DNA of 64,000 nt from Diploptera punctata (GCA_030220185.1 JASPKZ010007303.1:1178001-1242000), one strand, 5' to 3'. Counted from the stretch's first letter, positions 1 through 8,372 are shown. A program made the numbers and translations. Notes: generated by a model not told the origin, from the sequence alone.

Positions 1-72
1 CAGAGTTTCAAAAATTCTTCAAGTATTTTCTAAACAAGTGAGTTTATTCGTTGCTTTTATTTTAAATTTATT

Positions 73-190
73 ACTTCTCATTGAGTGACAAATTATATTT
101 GAAGAGAAACATTTACACCTAAATTGGGATTTAAACCTGAGGTCTCTGGTTTTATACGTCAGTGTTCTACCAACTGTGCTATCCAGGCAT
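73..190 (-). other. decayed tRNA-like arm of a foldback element
   Basis: Read on the minus strand this matches the tRNA-like sequence seen well preserved at 2101-2173, including a B-box-like stretch and the flanking GAGAAA / TTTGAAGAG segments, but with many substitutions. It is a single arm; the opposite arm is not visible. It is a repeat relic, not a tRNA gene. Confidence 0.6.
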
Positions 191-225
191 ATCTATTTAA
201 ACATACATTTTTCTTTGAAATTACA

Positions 226-506
226 ATAGGAAGTAACATTATGAAGTTTTACTTAATAATTAAGTTTTGTCTGTGTATTCTTATCTCATATGGTTGTTTC
301 TGTTGGACATATGTTTCAAAGCATGTTTGCCCCATCCTCAACTAATACAGACTGATTTTTTCCCAAGTTGTCGGCCCTGGATCTCGACTCCTGCTCCCTC
401 TTTCCGTGGTCCAAAGAACTTGCTAATTAAGTTCCTCTCCCCAGGAATTTCAAAATTCATAATCCTCTCTTTGTTCTTCTGCATGTAGATTTTTTCCCAT
501 TATGGT
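226..506 (-). mobile_element. Penelope-like element (PLE), 5'-truncated
   Basis: On the minus strand the end of a GIY-YIG endonuclease ORF can be read (WEK at the truncated start, then YMQKNKERIMNFEIPGE), followed by a hammerhead-like region and the common PLE tail reading towards position 226. The tail ends in the GTTACTTCCTA motif. The left half of the ORF and all of the reverse transcriptase are missing. No clear target duplication was found. Same family as 13452-13874 and 35544-35954. Confidence 0.75.
300..345 (-). ncRNA. hammerhead ribozyme, one core change
   Basis: On the minus strand the order is TTGAGGA (consensus CTGANGA with the first base changed), a hairpin, GAAAC, loop ATAT, and GTC followed by CAAC. 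Helix III is the self-complementary ACATATGT and the cleavage triplet is the canonical GTC. The first core base is mutated, so activity is doubtful. Confidence 0.5.
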
Positions 507-523
507 AAGTTAACTTTAATGAC

Positions 524-754
524 TAAAATTCATCGGAGAACATATTGTTTAAACAACTCACCTCATCGGATTCATGCTTCCATGATATCGCGATTTCAAA
601 CATAATCGTCAGCTGACGATGAACATGATTATGTTTGAAATCGCGATATCATGGAAGCATGAATCCTATGAGGTGAGTTGTTTAAACAATATGTTCTCCG
701 ATGAATTTTAATGATTATACCTCATAATGTTTACTTCCCAACATTAATTAAATA
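524..754 (+). mobile_element. PLE foldback copy with 13-bp target duplication
   Basis: A near-perfect hairpin centred near 613 is followed, on the right side only, by the tail with ACCTCATAATG and TTCCC. The duplication TAACTTTAATGAC occurs at 511-523 and 755-767. A one-sided tail with a 13-bp duplication indicates retroposition. The + strand has CTGACGA at 613-619, GAAA at 637-640 and helix III ATCGCGAT, but helix I is cut off by the hairpin centre. Same family as 4452-4695 and 8120-8790. Confidence 0.85.
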
Positions 755-793
755 TAACTTTAATGACACAATTTTTTTTTCATCACTAGATTA

Positions 794-905
794 ATAATAA
801 TAAATTTTATTCACAAATAAATGTTGTACACAGTATTGACACCCGAATGAGCAAGTGCTCATGCTTGAGGCAGTTCAGTTACAGAAATAATACATATAGA
901 ATATA
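794..905 (-). mobile_element. possible LINE 3' end with (TTA)n tail
   Basis: On the minus strand a short GC-richer segment runs into AATAAAATTTATTATTATTA, the look of a 3' untranslated end with a short-repeat tail. No coding sequence remains. Weak call; the rest of 768-1030 shows nothing recognisable. Confidence 0.3.
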
Positions 906-1029
906 TACATTACATAGTTTTAGTGAGGGGAAAAAAAATATTTAAATAAATTTAGGAGCCAGTTTCAAGACAAAATAAATTTTGGCACATAAAAAGTTAA
1001 AATATAATACAAGGGGAAATAAAATAGAC

Positions 1030-1640
1030 AAAACAAAGTAGAATACATTAATACCAGGCTGAAGAAGGTAATTAAAGATATTAGGACATAATATAAAACA
1101 AACAAAAATTAGGAGAAAGTTTCAAAATATAAAACTCACTCTGACCCACAATGAATTAATGCACAGGAGAATGACAAAAACAAAACATTATGTAATAGAT
1201 TAATACCACATTGAAGGAAAGTAATTAAATGTATTAGGTAATAATATAAAGCAAAATAAATTTAGGAGGAAATTTTGAAAATATAAAACTCACTCTTAAC
1301 ATACACAAAGAATTAATGCAGTGGAGAATGATATAAGCAAAATAATATATCGTTGCTTAAGAAACAATACCGCGTAACTAACAAAATACAAATTTTACAC
1401 GAGAAACAAAAAACTTTATTTTTCTTCTTAGTACTAATAGATTGAAACCATTGTATCTATAAGTTTAGCAAGGTCATGGTACAGTGATGCTAACAGTATA
1501 AAAATGTAAATTTCACCAAAAATGTCAGTTATGCGGTATTGTTTCTTAAGCGACAATATATTAGATTAATACCAAACTGAAGAAAGTAATCAATACATTC
1601 GAAGTAATATAAACCAAAATATGTTACTATTTCAATGATT
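1030..1640. repeat. diverged tandem repeat, about 155-bp period
   Basis: The phrases ATTAATACC...GAA..AGTAATTAA, AATATAAA and AAAACTCACTCT recur at roughly 155-bp spacing from about 1045, 1200 and 1562. The third unit is split by the MITE at 1351-1554. Very AT-rich and non-coding. Confidence 0.6.
1351..1554. mobile_element. 204-bp MITE
   Basis: Terminal inverted repeats of about 29 bp share GCTTAAGAAACAATACCGC and are flanked by AATATAT at 1344-1350 and 1555-1561. It interrupts a tandem repeat unit, which gives the empty-site structure. No coding sequence; the superfamily is not clear. Confidence 0.7.
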
Positions 1641-1838
1641 GAATGAGTCACTTCTTATCTCACTTCATAGTTAATGTTTTTTAAACATGGGAACTGCAGT
1701 TTTTAAGAGAACATCTCTCTCATTTTCAACCAATATTATGACTACGAGATTTTCATTGTTGCCATCTGGTGTTGATTTGATGAACTTTGAGATCAGGTCC
1801 TGTTCATCAGGAATTTCAAAATTCATGATTTAACTATG
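1636..1838 (-). mobile_element. PLE, 5'-truncated, with hammerhead relic
   Basis: The minus strand reads MNFEIPDEQDLISKFIKS, the conserved end of the PLE endonuclease ORF, and then a degenerate hammerhead at about 1685-1745: TTGAAAA, a stem-loop, AAAA, the palindrome AACTGCAGTT with C at the cleavage site. The GAGGT-type motif is changed to GAAGTGAG. No copy of the terminal tail is seen. Confidence 0.6.
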
Positions 1839-1887
1839 AAGGTTACTATTTATTTATAAATATTATGAATAAAGTAATATCCTTAGC

Positions 1888-1990
1888 TTGTGTCCAACTC
1901 ATGGTCGGGTTGAGGGATGAGATGAGATGAGGCCCATATCTAGAGGTCTGTGAATGACAAGGATGTGGGCCGACCATGCGTGACACACCA
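1888..1990. repeat. short inverted repeat, unclassified
   Basis: A copy of GTGTCCAACTCATGGTCGG is answered by an inverted, slightly diverged copy near 1969-1990. The interval between is GATGA-rich. No family recognised; 1990-2070 holds nothing else visible. Confidence 0.35.
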
Positions 1991-2073
1991 TCACGGGACA
2001 GTTGAACCAAATTAAACAAAATAGATGAGATGAGTATGGAGAAATATGAAATAAATAAATGAACATTACCTCA

Positions 2074-2396
2074 TAATTATATTTGAAGAGAAAAATTTTC
2101 GCCTAGACCGGGACTCGAACCCGGGACCCTTGGCTTTCCGGGCCAAGTGCTCTACCAACTGAGCTACCGAGGCGAGTTACGATCTAGACGCAAATTTTTC
2201 TCTTATGTATGTTGTAATTCCCTCGCGCCAAATGCTTGAAACTTGGCCCGGAAAGCCAAGGGTCTCGGGTTCGAGTCCCGGTCTAGGCGAAAATTTTTCT
2301 CTTCAAATATAATTTATCCTTCAATGAGAAGTGTTGAATTAATAATAAAATCGTCAATTACCTCATAATGTTTACTTCCCAATTAATTTTAAATAT
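2074..2396 (+). mobile_element. tRNA-containing foldback element, family 1
   Basis: Two inverted arms each contain tRNA-like sequence bounded by GAGAAAAATTT / AAATTTTTCTC. The left arm is complete (minus strand) and the right arm lacks the D-arm. After the right arm comes a tail with ACCTCATAATG and TTCCC, as in the PLE copies. The boundaries are approximate and no clear duplication was found. Confidence 0.65.
2101..2173 (-). other. tRNA-like sequence in a foldback arm (anticodon position GGA)
   Basis: 73 nt with a cloverleaf: acceptor GCCTCGG/TCTAGGC (one mismatch), a D-arm with a perfect A box (TAGCTCAGTTGG), anticodon stem TTGGC/GCCAA, loop CCGGAAA, and a T-arm with B box GGTTCGAGTCC. The loop lacks U33, and a GGA anticodon would mean serine, yet there is no long variable arm. 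A T-run follows within 10 nt. Best read as tRNA-derived repeat sequence that may still recruit RNA polymerase III. Confidence 0.7.
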
Positions 2397-2735
2397 AATT
2401 GTGTCACATTCAGTACCGTAAACCAGTTAAGGCATTTAAAGAGACTATCGTGTATGCGGCCGTCGGTTAGTTAACTCATTTTAGAGCGGGCGCGAACAAA
2501 CTGCGTTTATATTCAGCGCCTAAATTTTGTATTGGCTTAGTATGTCTTGGAGATCATAGATGGCATGTAAATGTACATTTTCTATTCTCGTTTGACACAT
2601 TTAACCTTGGTGAATCCCCTTTTATTTTTAAAACAAACAACACATGGAATTCGTTCACCCAAACTTGCCTCCAGGCTCCAATGCAGTCGTATATCTTTCT
2701 CGTTATCGCGCTGTTGTTTGTGCATGAGTGAAACC
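2397..2735. other. unassigned stretch upstream of the MAKEK reading frame
   Basis: GC-richer than its surroundings, with scattered CpG-containing words. It may be the 5' end of the element or gene that begins at 2736, but no terminal repeat, TATA box or known motif settles this. Confidence 0.25.
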
Positions 2736-2867
2736 ATGGCGAAAGAAAAATATCTCACTGAAGAAGAATTAGTGAATATTTTGTATAATGATGATTCCGG
2801 TGATGAACTGATTCCTGAATTAGAAGATTCACAAAGTGAAAGTGATATATATACTATTTTAAAATAA
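2736..2867 (+). pseudogene. acidic N-terminal fragment, piggyBac-transposase-like
   Basis: An ATG in reasonable context opens 43 codons reading MAKEKYLTEEELVNILYNDD and then a Glu/Asp/Ser-rich run, closing at a TAA. The EEEL plus acidic cluster is typical of piggyBac transposase N-termini, but it is low-complexity evidence. Nothing downstream continues the protein; the sequence passes into a PLE 3' fragment (2871-2936). A first exon of a host gene is possible, but no donor in this frame gives the phase needed to join the exon at 3719. Confidence 0.3.
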
Positions 2868-2936
2868 GTAGAATATGAGGTGAGATGATGAAATTTTACT
2901 TAAATAATTCATATAATTTATTTACTTAAATAATTA

Positions 2937-3700
2937 ATTTGACTATTTAACTCATGCCCCAAATGGGAGTCAATGACTAATCACGTTTCAATGATTTCTG
3001 TTTTACAACCAATCACAGTCGTGTTTCACCAAATATTTATCAATATTAAATTTACCATATTAAAGAAAGCTCCTCCTTTTTAATATTCTGAACAGGTCTG
3101 ACCATTATTTTGCAATGGCTGACTCTGTAAGAAATACAGCTACCAGATTGTATATACAGTGCATGGATGTCAACACATAGCGCTTGCAGGAGTTAATATA
3201 AAACATTTGTAGCAATTGATTATACCACCAAAAATAGAAACCACTGTTTGCACTTTCTTAAATGTATTTTTTCCCAGGTAATAATCCAGAAAAATATAAT
3301 TGTCATATTTACATCATACGACATCAGAAATGAATTAATATACAGTTTGAAGTGTTTCATTTCTTCTCCACTAGAGAGCATTCTTACAATATTGTGTTCC
3401 TTTGGCAATAAATAGTATGATCTGGTTGCAGTGATAAACAAAAAAGCAGATGAAGCATACCAATCATTTCTCATTTGTTTTCAAACATCGCCATTTACAT
3501 TAAATATATAAATATTTTAAAATAACTATAGTTAAATAATGATTTGTGAGTAAACAGCTTAATTTTATTCATTAAATAGTCCTAACAAATGCCACTCTTG
3601 ATTTCCAAATTCTCTAGATAAATTCACTCCTCACTTCGTGAGTCGTGAATTTATTGATAATTTAGAAATCACTTGTGGCATTACTTATGATTAATATTCA
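2937..3700 (+). mobile_element. non-autonomous repeat 'N1', full-length copy
   Basis: Begins GACTATTTAACTCATGCC and has an inverted TTAAATAGTC near its right end, followed by a terminal palindrome (ACTCTTGATTTCC... / ...AAATCACTTGTGGC). Three other copies occur at 18239-19305, 44690-45010 and 50266-51463 (inverted). No coding potential. It ends about 20 bp before a host splice acceptor. Confidence 0.7.
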
Positions 3701-3718
3701 TGTGTATTTTATCAATAG

Positions 3719-3833
3719 GCTGTGATGATGGATGCACTTATATCTGGATTTGTTGAAGAATTGAAGCAAAAAACTGCAACATATACAGATGAGACTGATC
3801 GTCCTGTATATGACACGTCAACAGATAGTGATG
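3719..3833 (+). CDS. unidentified host gene, internal exon (third from last)
   Basis: Acceptor TTTTATCAATAG precedes 3719 and donor GTAAGA follows 3833. Frame opens in phase 0 with AVMMDALISGFVEELKQKTA and continues into an acidic, Thr/Ser-rich stretch ending DTSTDSD. The last G starts the codon completed by the next exon. The N-terminal part of the gene must lie before this exon, probably outside the window. I do not recognise the family; the visible C-terminus looks soluble and partly disordered, with no membrane segment. Alternative: initiation at the ATG at 3725, which would make this the first coding exon. Confidence 0.6.
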
Positions 3834-3912
3834 GTAAGAATAATAATTTATTAATTATTATAATGATACATATATCACACAATGAAAATTTAATATACAT
3901 ATCACATTGCAG

Positions 3913-4032
3913 CTTTTCCCTCATCTACAGATACACAAGTACCCCTGACAATGGTGAATCGTAGGGAGATGCCTCAGTCTTGCCTCAGTAATAAATTGAG
4001 CAAATTAACACTTGCAACATTTGATGAAGATG
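3913..4032 (+). CDS. unidentified host gene, penultimate exon
   Basis: Acceptor CACATTGCAG ends at 3912 and donor GTATGT starts at 4033. Joined in phase 1 to 3719-3833 it reads AFPSSTDTQVPLTMVNRREM and on to KLTLATFDED. The 79-bp upstream intron is very short, as is common in insects. The same phase links it to 6022. The open frame across both joins, with good splice signals at each boundary, is the main evidence that this is a live gene and not chance coding. Confidence 0.6.
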
Positions 4033-4154
4033 GTATGTAAAGCTATTAGTATATTAGCAAAATTGATTTTAGTAGTGTAATGTGCTTGCAGTAGTTTGTG
4101 TGTCGCTATTTTATTGGAAATATTATGGACAATTATTAATAAGAATTGCTGAAG

Positions 4155-4345
4155 TTACTTGAAGATTCTGGGCTATAACTGGTGTTTCTCCCAGATGTTT
4201 CTCTCTCAGTTATGGAGGGCATCTTCAGTGGCGAGTTCTTTTAGGTGTTGTTCCCTGGTCAGAAGCTCAGCTATATTTAAGCCACAGACTGCTGGAATCC
4301 AGTATTTATTCTTGTGTTGGTTCCCGAATGGCAGGACGAAGTCAT
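4155..4345 (-). repeat. left arm of a dispersed inverted repeat (partner 5509-5755)
   Basis: The minus strand aligns with the + strand at 5509-5755, both with AAATACTGGATTCCAGCA, AGCTTCTGACCAGGG and GAAGATGC.CTCCATA. A PLE and a tRNA hairpin sit between the arms. The wording resembles other PLE-type foldbacks (ACTGAAGATG, then GAAACAC), so it may be an older one. Confidence 0.55.
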
Positions 4346-4451
4346 AAGTCATTATGATAAGTTGATGTGTTTGGCTTGAAAAAGTTATTTTGCCTGTATG
4401 TTTAAATTACTGTATTTATTATTTTTATAATATTTAAACTCTTTTCTATAT

Positions 4452-4695
4452 ATTTAATTAATGTTGGGAAGTAAACATTATGAGGTATAATCATTAAAAT
4501 TCATCGGAGAACATATTGTTTAAACAACTCACCTCATAGGATTCATGCTTCCATGATATCGCGATTTCAAACATAGTCATGTTCATTGAGTCGGAGTTAT
4601 GGCTGACGATGAACATGACTATGTTTGAAATCGCGATATCATGGAAGCATGAATCCTATGAGGTGAGTTGTTTAAACAATATGTTCTCCGATGAA
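4452..4695 (-). mobile_element. PLE foldback copy with 12-bp target duplication
   Basis: Tail at the left (GGGAAGTAAACATTATGAGG), hairpin to the right; TCTTTTCTATAT is duplicated at 4440-4451 and 4696-4707. It lies in the last intron of the unidentified host gene. Both arms hold hammerhead sequence; the right-hand one is complete on the + strand. Confidence 0.85.
4598..4643 (+). ncRNA. type I hammerhead ribozyme, complete core
   Basis: Helix I TATGG/TCATG; core CTGACGA at 4603-4609; helix II GAACAT-GACT-ATGTTT after one unpaired T; GAAA at 4627-4630; helix III A-T and T-A around loop CGCG; cleavage predicted after the ATA ending at 4638. ATCGCGAT around helix III is self-complementary. Helix III is only two pairs, as in minimal PLE hammerheads, so activity may need dimer formation. 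Confidence 0.75.
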
Positions 4696-4904
4696 TCTTT
4701 TCTATATCTTATTATTTAGTGAACATATTTTGTTTAGTAAAAAATGGGCTAAGGTTATTAGATAATAAGTATAAGTTAAAAATAGGAATTGAACCTCTAA
4801 CATGTGCTTTCAAAACACAGCACTTTCTAAGATTTAACTTTACTTAATTAAATTATCTCATTATTTTGATAATTTAGTTAGCCATTGTCAACCTAGAATG
4901 TATT

Positions 4905-5230
4905 GATTTATATTTGAAGAGAAAAATTTTCGCCTAGACCGAGACTCGAACCCGGGACCTTTGGCTTGCCGGGCCAAATGCTCTACCAACTGAGCTACCG
5001 TAGTGTTAAATTCCCAATAAATGTCTTCTTAACTAAGAAGCCGCCATTTGCAAAGATAGAAGCAAAGTATGATGATCTTGCAGAAGATTTCCGGGCTGTT
5101 GGCTGTGGTCTTGAGGCTTGTAGTTCCCCAATGTTTCGCCGGATGCAGTCACTGGCAAAACGTTGGGGAACTACAAGCCTCAAGACCATGGCCAACAGCC
5201 CGGAAATCTTCTGCAAGATCATCATAGTAA
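4905..5230 (-). mobile_element. tRNA-like arm joined to a long hairpin
   Basis: A minus-strand tRNA-like block occupies 4932-5004, with diverged ends and the same GAGAAAAATTT border as other copies. It is followed by TTCCCAATAA, AAGCCGCCATTTGCAA and a hairpin whose arms lie at about 5070-5132 and 5159-5225. The order tail motif, leader, tRNA matches 16600-16910 and 22570-22830. No target duplication seen. Confidence 0.6.
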
Positions 5231-5508
5231 CTCCAGCCGTGAAAGCCTAAGTCAGTATAATAGAAGCAAAGGTTTCAAAGCCTCATTAGGACCAGCAGCA
5301 TCAAACAACATACTGGATGCTGTAGCGAAGAATGAACTGCTGAAGATGGGACGGATGTCCTGAAAGGCCTACAGGCATAAAGATTACATATTTTAAAAGT
5401 TGAGGATGACGGATTTTACCTAAGAAGGTATTTTAACTTATTTTATTTTATGACTCTCCACCTCAACGGTTTTTAACAATGAATTTTATTAGTATTAAAA
5501 ATAGCTAT

Positions 5509-5755
5509 CCAATAAGCTTTGACTTTATCCAACCATTTGGGGACCAGCACAACTATAAATACTGGATTCCAGCAATCTGCCACTCATACACAGCTAAGCT
5601 TCTGACCAGGGTGCACCATCTTGAAGATGCTCTCCATAGCCAAGGGAGAAATACGAGTTATGGACCACAGTCTTGTTGCCTGGAATCTTCAAGTACCATC
5701 TGTGAAAGCCGGCATTCTATAATTGCTGAGTTGTTTGGAACTAGTTTTAATATTG
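5509..5755 (+). repeat. right arm of inverted repeat (partner 4155-4345)
   Basis: See the partner arm. An ORF of 93 codons covers this arm but follows the repeat, not a gene. It lies in the last intron of the unidentified host gene. Confidence 0.5.
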
Positions 5756-6021
5756 ACTGAGTAAACTTACATGTAAATGACACTATTCTCTCTACTAAAA
5801 TATTAGTTTCCCCTTTAATCCTTAAGTTGCTCATATGAATATTATATTTTTTGACAGTGTATATTCTATTTTCACCAAATCCAGTAATATAATCTTATGA
5901 ATGATCTTGAAAAAAACAATTGGGTAATTGTAAAATTTTGACCATGTAGTTATCAATTTTTTGTTTAAATTTTCATATTCATTAAATTTGGGTGTTCTAT
6001 TTATTTGTTTTGTTTTTGCAG

Positions 6022-6056
6022 ATCCTTTGTTGGCAGAATATAAATCTATTTACTAG
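6022..6056 (+). CDS. unidentified host gene, last coding exon
   Basis: A long pyrimidine tract and TTTTTGCAG lead into a phase-1 exon that completes GAT and reads DPLLAEYKSIY before TAG at 6054-6056. The intron before it (4033-6021) has filled with a PLE, a tRNA hairpin and an inverted repeat. An AATAAA at 6232-6237 lies 176 nt after the stop. The short conserved-looking C-terminus after an acidic DED could be a docking tail, but no function can be assigned. Confidence 0.55.
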
Positions 6057-6231
6057 TGCATGCAGTAGTGGTTCACTTTTCACCTTATTCATCTAGTTAC
6101 ATTTGCACTTTGATAGTTGGGAGCACAGTTATTTTTAATATTGTGATTGTTACAATTCACCTAAACAGGTTTGTTTAATTTTTGTTTAGTATAGAACAAT
6201 AATCCTGACATGTCATTAGGAACCTGTTTAA

Positions 6232-6237
6232 AATAAA
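6232..6237 (+). promoter_or_regulatory. candidate polyadenylation signal AATAAA
   Basis: The first AATAAA after the stop at 6056. It also lies inside the 16-bp target duplication of the element at 6248, so the insertion landed just downstream of the presumed 3' end. Confidence 0.4.
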
Positions 6238-6276
6238 GATTGGAATTGTAAATCAATGGTAAAGAGAAAAATTTTT

Positions 6277-6349
6277 GCCTGAACCGGGAATCGAACCCCG
6301 AACCTTTAGCTTTCCGTGCTAATGCTCAGACCACTGAGCTAATCCAGGC
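6277..6349 (-). other. tRNA-like sequence, left arm of family 2 foldback
   Basis: Inverted twin of 7052-7124, with only minor differences. Intact A and B boxes; a T-run lies just downstream on the minus strand. Repeat-borne, not counted as a tRNA gene. Confidence 0.7.
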
Positions 6350-6593
6350 TTCATTTCCATCCAAGCAAGAATCCTTCCTTTACCTTTACTCTACTGGCCC
6401 CACATTCAATTACAATGAATCATCATTCACAAATACACAATGAATGGCTTCTACCTGAAGAAGACATTAATTTAATAAATAATGCTATAGCTGTGTGGAG
6501 TCCCTTCATGTCTTCTTCAGGTAGAAGCCATTCAGTGTGTATTTGTGAATGATGATTCATTGCAATTGAATGTGGGGCCAGTAGAGTAAAGGT

Positions 6594-7006
6594 CTTCTTC
6601 TTCTTCCTTTCAAGTATTAGGCCAAGGCCTGTTACGATCCTATAGAAAATTTTCCCTTATGGGAAATTCTCATATAAGACTTGAAAGCATAATAATAGTC
6701 CCTTCGATTGGTTGCTGGCCAAAGGAAGGCAAGACTAGTGATGGGGCTGCCATCTTATAGCCTCTGGTCAGGCTTTCTGGAGAAGAAAAGAAAATAAAGG
6801 AAAGAAGAAATGGAAGAAAGGAAGGACTCCCTAGCCCTCGGATGCCCTAATAGCAGCGGGGTCGAAAAAACAAGAGTTAACCAAGAGAGGTTAGATAGTA
6901 AAGTTAAAAGAGTGTAAAACACAAGTAAGTGGAAGAAATGTTTTGCACAGCTTGGGCACCTTGTGGTCGCCATCCACATATCCCCTAGATGAGGACCCCT
7001 GAGGGC
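6594..7006 (-). mobile_element. composite retroposon: repeat head plus LINE 3' tail
   Basis: The 13-bp duplication GTAGAGTAAAGGT brackets it (6581-6593 and 7007-7019). On the minus strand the head starts CCTCAGGGGTCCTCATCTAG, as at 16575, and the end matches the 3' end of the LINE at 54300-55345 (AGTATTAGGCCAAGGCCTG, reverse-complemented) with a GAAGAAGAAG tail. It is either an internally deleted LINE or a SINE that borrows the LINE tail. Confidence 0.75.
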
Positions 7007-7051
7007 GTAGAGTAAAGGTAAAGGAAGGATTCTTGCTTGGATGGAAATGAA

Positions 7052-7124
7052 GCCTGGATTAGCTCAGTGGTCTGAGCATTAGCACGGAAAGCTAAAGGTT
7101 CGGGGTTCGATTCCCGGTTCAGGC
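7052..7124 (+). other. tRNA-like sequence, right arm of family 2 foldback
   Basis: Acceptor GCCTGGA/TTCAGGC pairs over 7 bp; D-arm GCTCAGTGGTCTGAGC; anticodon stem TTAGC/GCTAA around ACGGAAA (GGA at 34-36, C instead of T at 33); T-loop TTCGATT. AAAATTTTTCTC follows, so a polymerase III terminator is in place. Structure is well preserved, but a decoding role is unlikely. Confidence 0.7.
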
Positions 7125-7225
7125 AAAAATTTTTCTCTTTACCATTGATTTACAATAATTTAATTGTGTTTATTAATTTACTTATTTCTATCATAGGAAT
7201 AGCTTTAGCTTCCCAATATTAATTT

Positions 7226-7464
7226 AATAAAGATTGGAATTTTCAGAACCTAAGAGAAAAATCTCAATAAATATCTCTTTCAATTGCATTGGTAAAATAA
7301 ATTGTTTCTACTGAAAGTTAACATTTTGACTAGAAATGCTGTTAAGCAAATTATACAAATTATACAAATTAATAATTTAAATAGGAAGTAACATTATGTA
7401 GTTCTTAATAAATAAGGTGCATCTGATTCATCTTAACCTTGTAATAAATTGACATGTTTCAATA
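7226..7464. other. no feature recognised
   Basis: AT-rich sequence between two insertions. Fragments such as AGGAAGTAACATTATG near 7381 suggest an old PLE tail on the minus strand. Confidence 0.3.
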
Positions 7465-7620
7465 CAAGATTAAATTAAAATGTTTCATACCTCACCTCAT
7501 ATCCAGTCCTTGGCTTTGAAACTGCAGTCTACTTAGAAGACTGGATATGAGGTGAGGTATGAAGCATTTTAATTTAATCCTAAATTAAACCTCATAGTGA
7601 TTTTTTCCTATAAAAGTTCA
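7465..7620 (+). mobile_element. short PLE foldback with 11-bp target duplication
   Basis: Hairpin arms share CATACCTCACCTCATATCCAG; the tail on the right has ACCTCATAGTG and TTTTTTCCTA. ATGTTTCAATA is duplicated at 7454-7464 and 7621-7631. GAAAC-TGCA-GTC-TACT is present, so helix III (ACTGCAGT) and the cleavage site survive, but the CTGANGA side has been lost at the hairpin centre. Confidence 0.8.
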
Positions 7621-8163
7621 ATGTTTCAATATGTTGTCCATACCATCGTCAGCTTGTTCTAAGCTTATGATTTTTATGTTGTTGGCCCTGGATGTCATCT
7701 CCCACTCCATCCTCTGGTTGACCGAAGAACTGGTTGGTTGGGGTCTAATGTGCTGCATCTAACACTGAAGTCATTAGCAGTCTTGCTCTCCAGTACTTTG
7801 AAGTTTTGGAAGTTTCCTCTTTGATGGCTGCACAGTTGTTGTGGTGTTCATCATCCATTTCTTCTTCTGGGTGGTTGCATAGAATGCATCTTGGTGTAGG
7901 CAATATGTTGATCTTGTGCAAGTGTTCAGCAAGGCAAGCGTGTCCTATAGTTAATCTGAATTGTGCAACTGCTGTCTTACGTGGAAGTTCTGGTATGATG
8001 TTTGTGTTTTGAAGGAGGCTTTTCTATTTCTTATCTTTTGTGGACAATTGAAGTCTGTTATCATTTATATCCTTGGTTTTAAATTTTATGTGCCTTTTTG
8101 CTGAAATATAAGATATAGGAGAACATATTGTTTAAACAACTCACCTCATAGGATTCATGCTTC

Positions 8164-8209
8164 CATGATATCGCGATTTCAAACATAGTCATGTTCATCG
8201 TCAGCCATA
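8164..8209 (-). ncRNA. type I hammerhead ribozyme, inverted arm
   Basis: Minus-strand copy with every core element intact: TATGG, CTGACGA, helix II GAACAT/ATGTTT, GAAA, loop CGCG, ATA cleavage site, TCATG. It faces the + strand copy at 8648-8693 in the same element. Confidence 0.75.
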
Positions 8210-8372
8210 ACTCCGACTGACGAAATTCTTCGGCCGTCAACTATTCTATTGTCGCCATCTTCAGTGCTGCCATCTATGGTTGAATTTATGAACTTCGAAA
8301 TCAATGTAATTTCGTTAGGGATATCAAAATTCATTGATCTATTTTTGTTTTTCTGAATGTATGTTAATTTTT

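Larger units (their letters stand above)
6248..7225 (+). mobile_element. tRNA-containing foldback, family 2, with 16-bp target duplication
   Basis: Inverted arms carry complete 73-nt tRNA-like sequences at 6277-6349 (minus) and 7052-7124 (plus). Right of the arms a one-sided tail ends in TTTAGCTTCCCAATATTAATTT, similar to the PLE tail TTTACTTCCCAACATTAATT. AATAAAGATTGGAATT is duplicated at 6232-6247 and 7226-7241. The interior palindrome is split by a retroposon at 6594-7006. Confidence 0.85.

Noticed and set aside
524..754. Calling the hairpins DNA-transposon MITEs
   Set aside because: One-sided tail, long variable duplications, hammerhead and GIY-YIG ORF remnants show that they are PLE-derived.
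1030..1640. CRISPR-like array
   Set aside because: Long, diverged repeats without regular spacers in a eukaryotic context.
2101..7124. Functional tRNA genes at 2101, 6277, 7052 and 21421
   Set aside because: They sit in inverted foldback arms, lack U33, and their GGA anticodon does not fit the variable arm. Kept as tRNA-like sequence.
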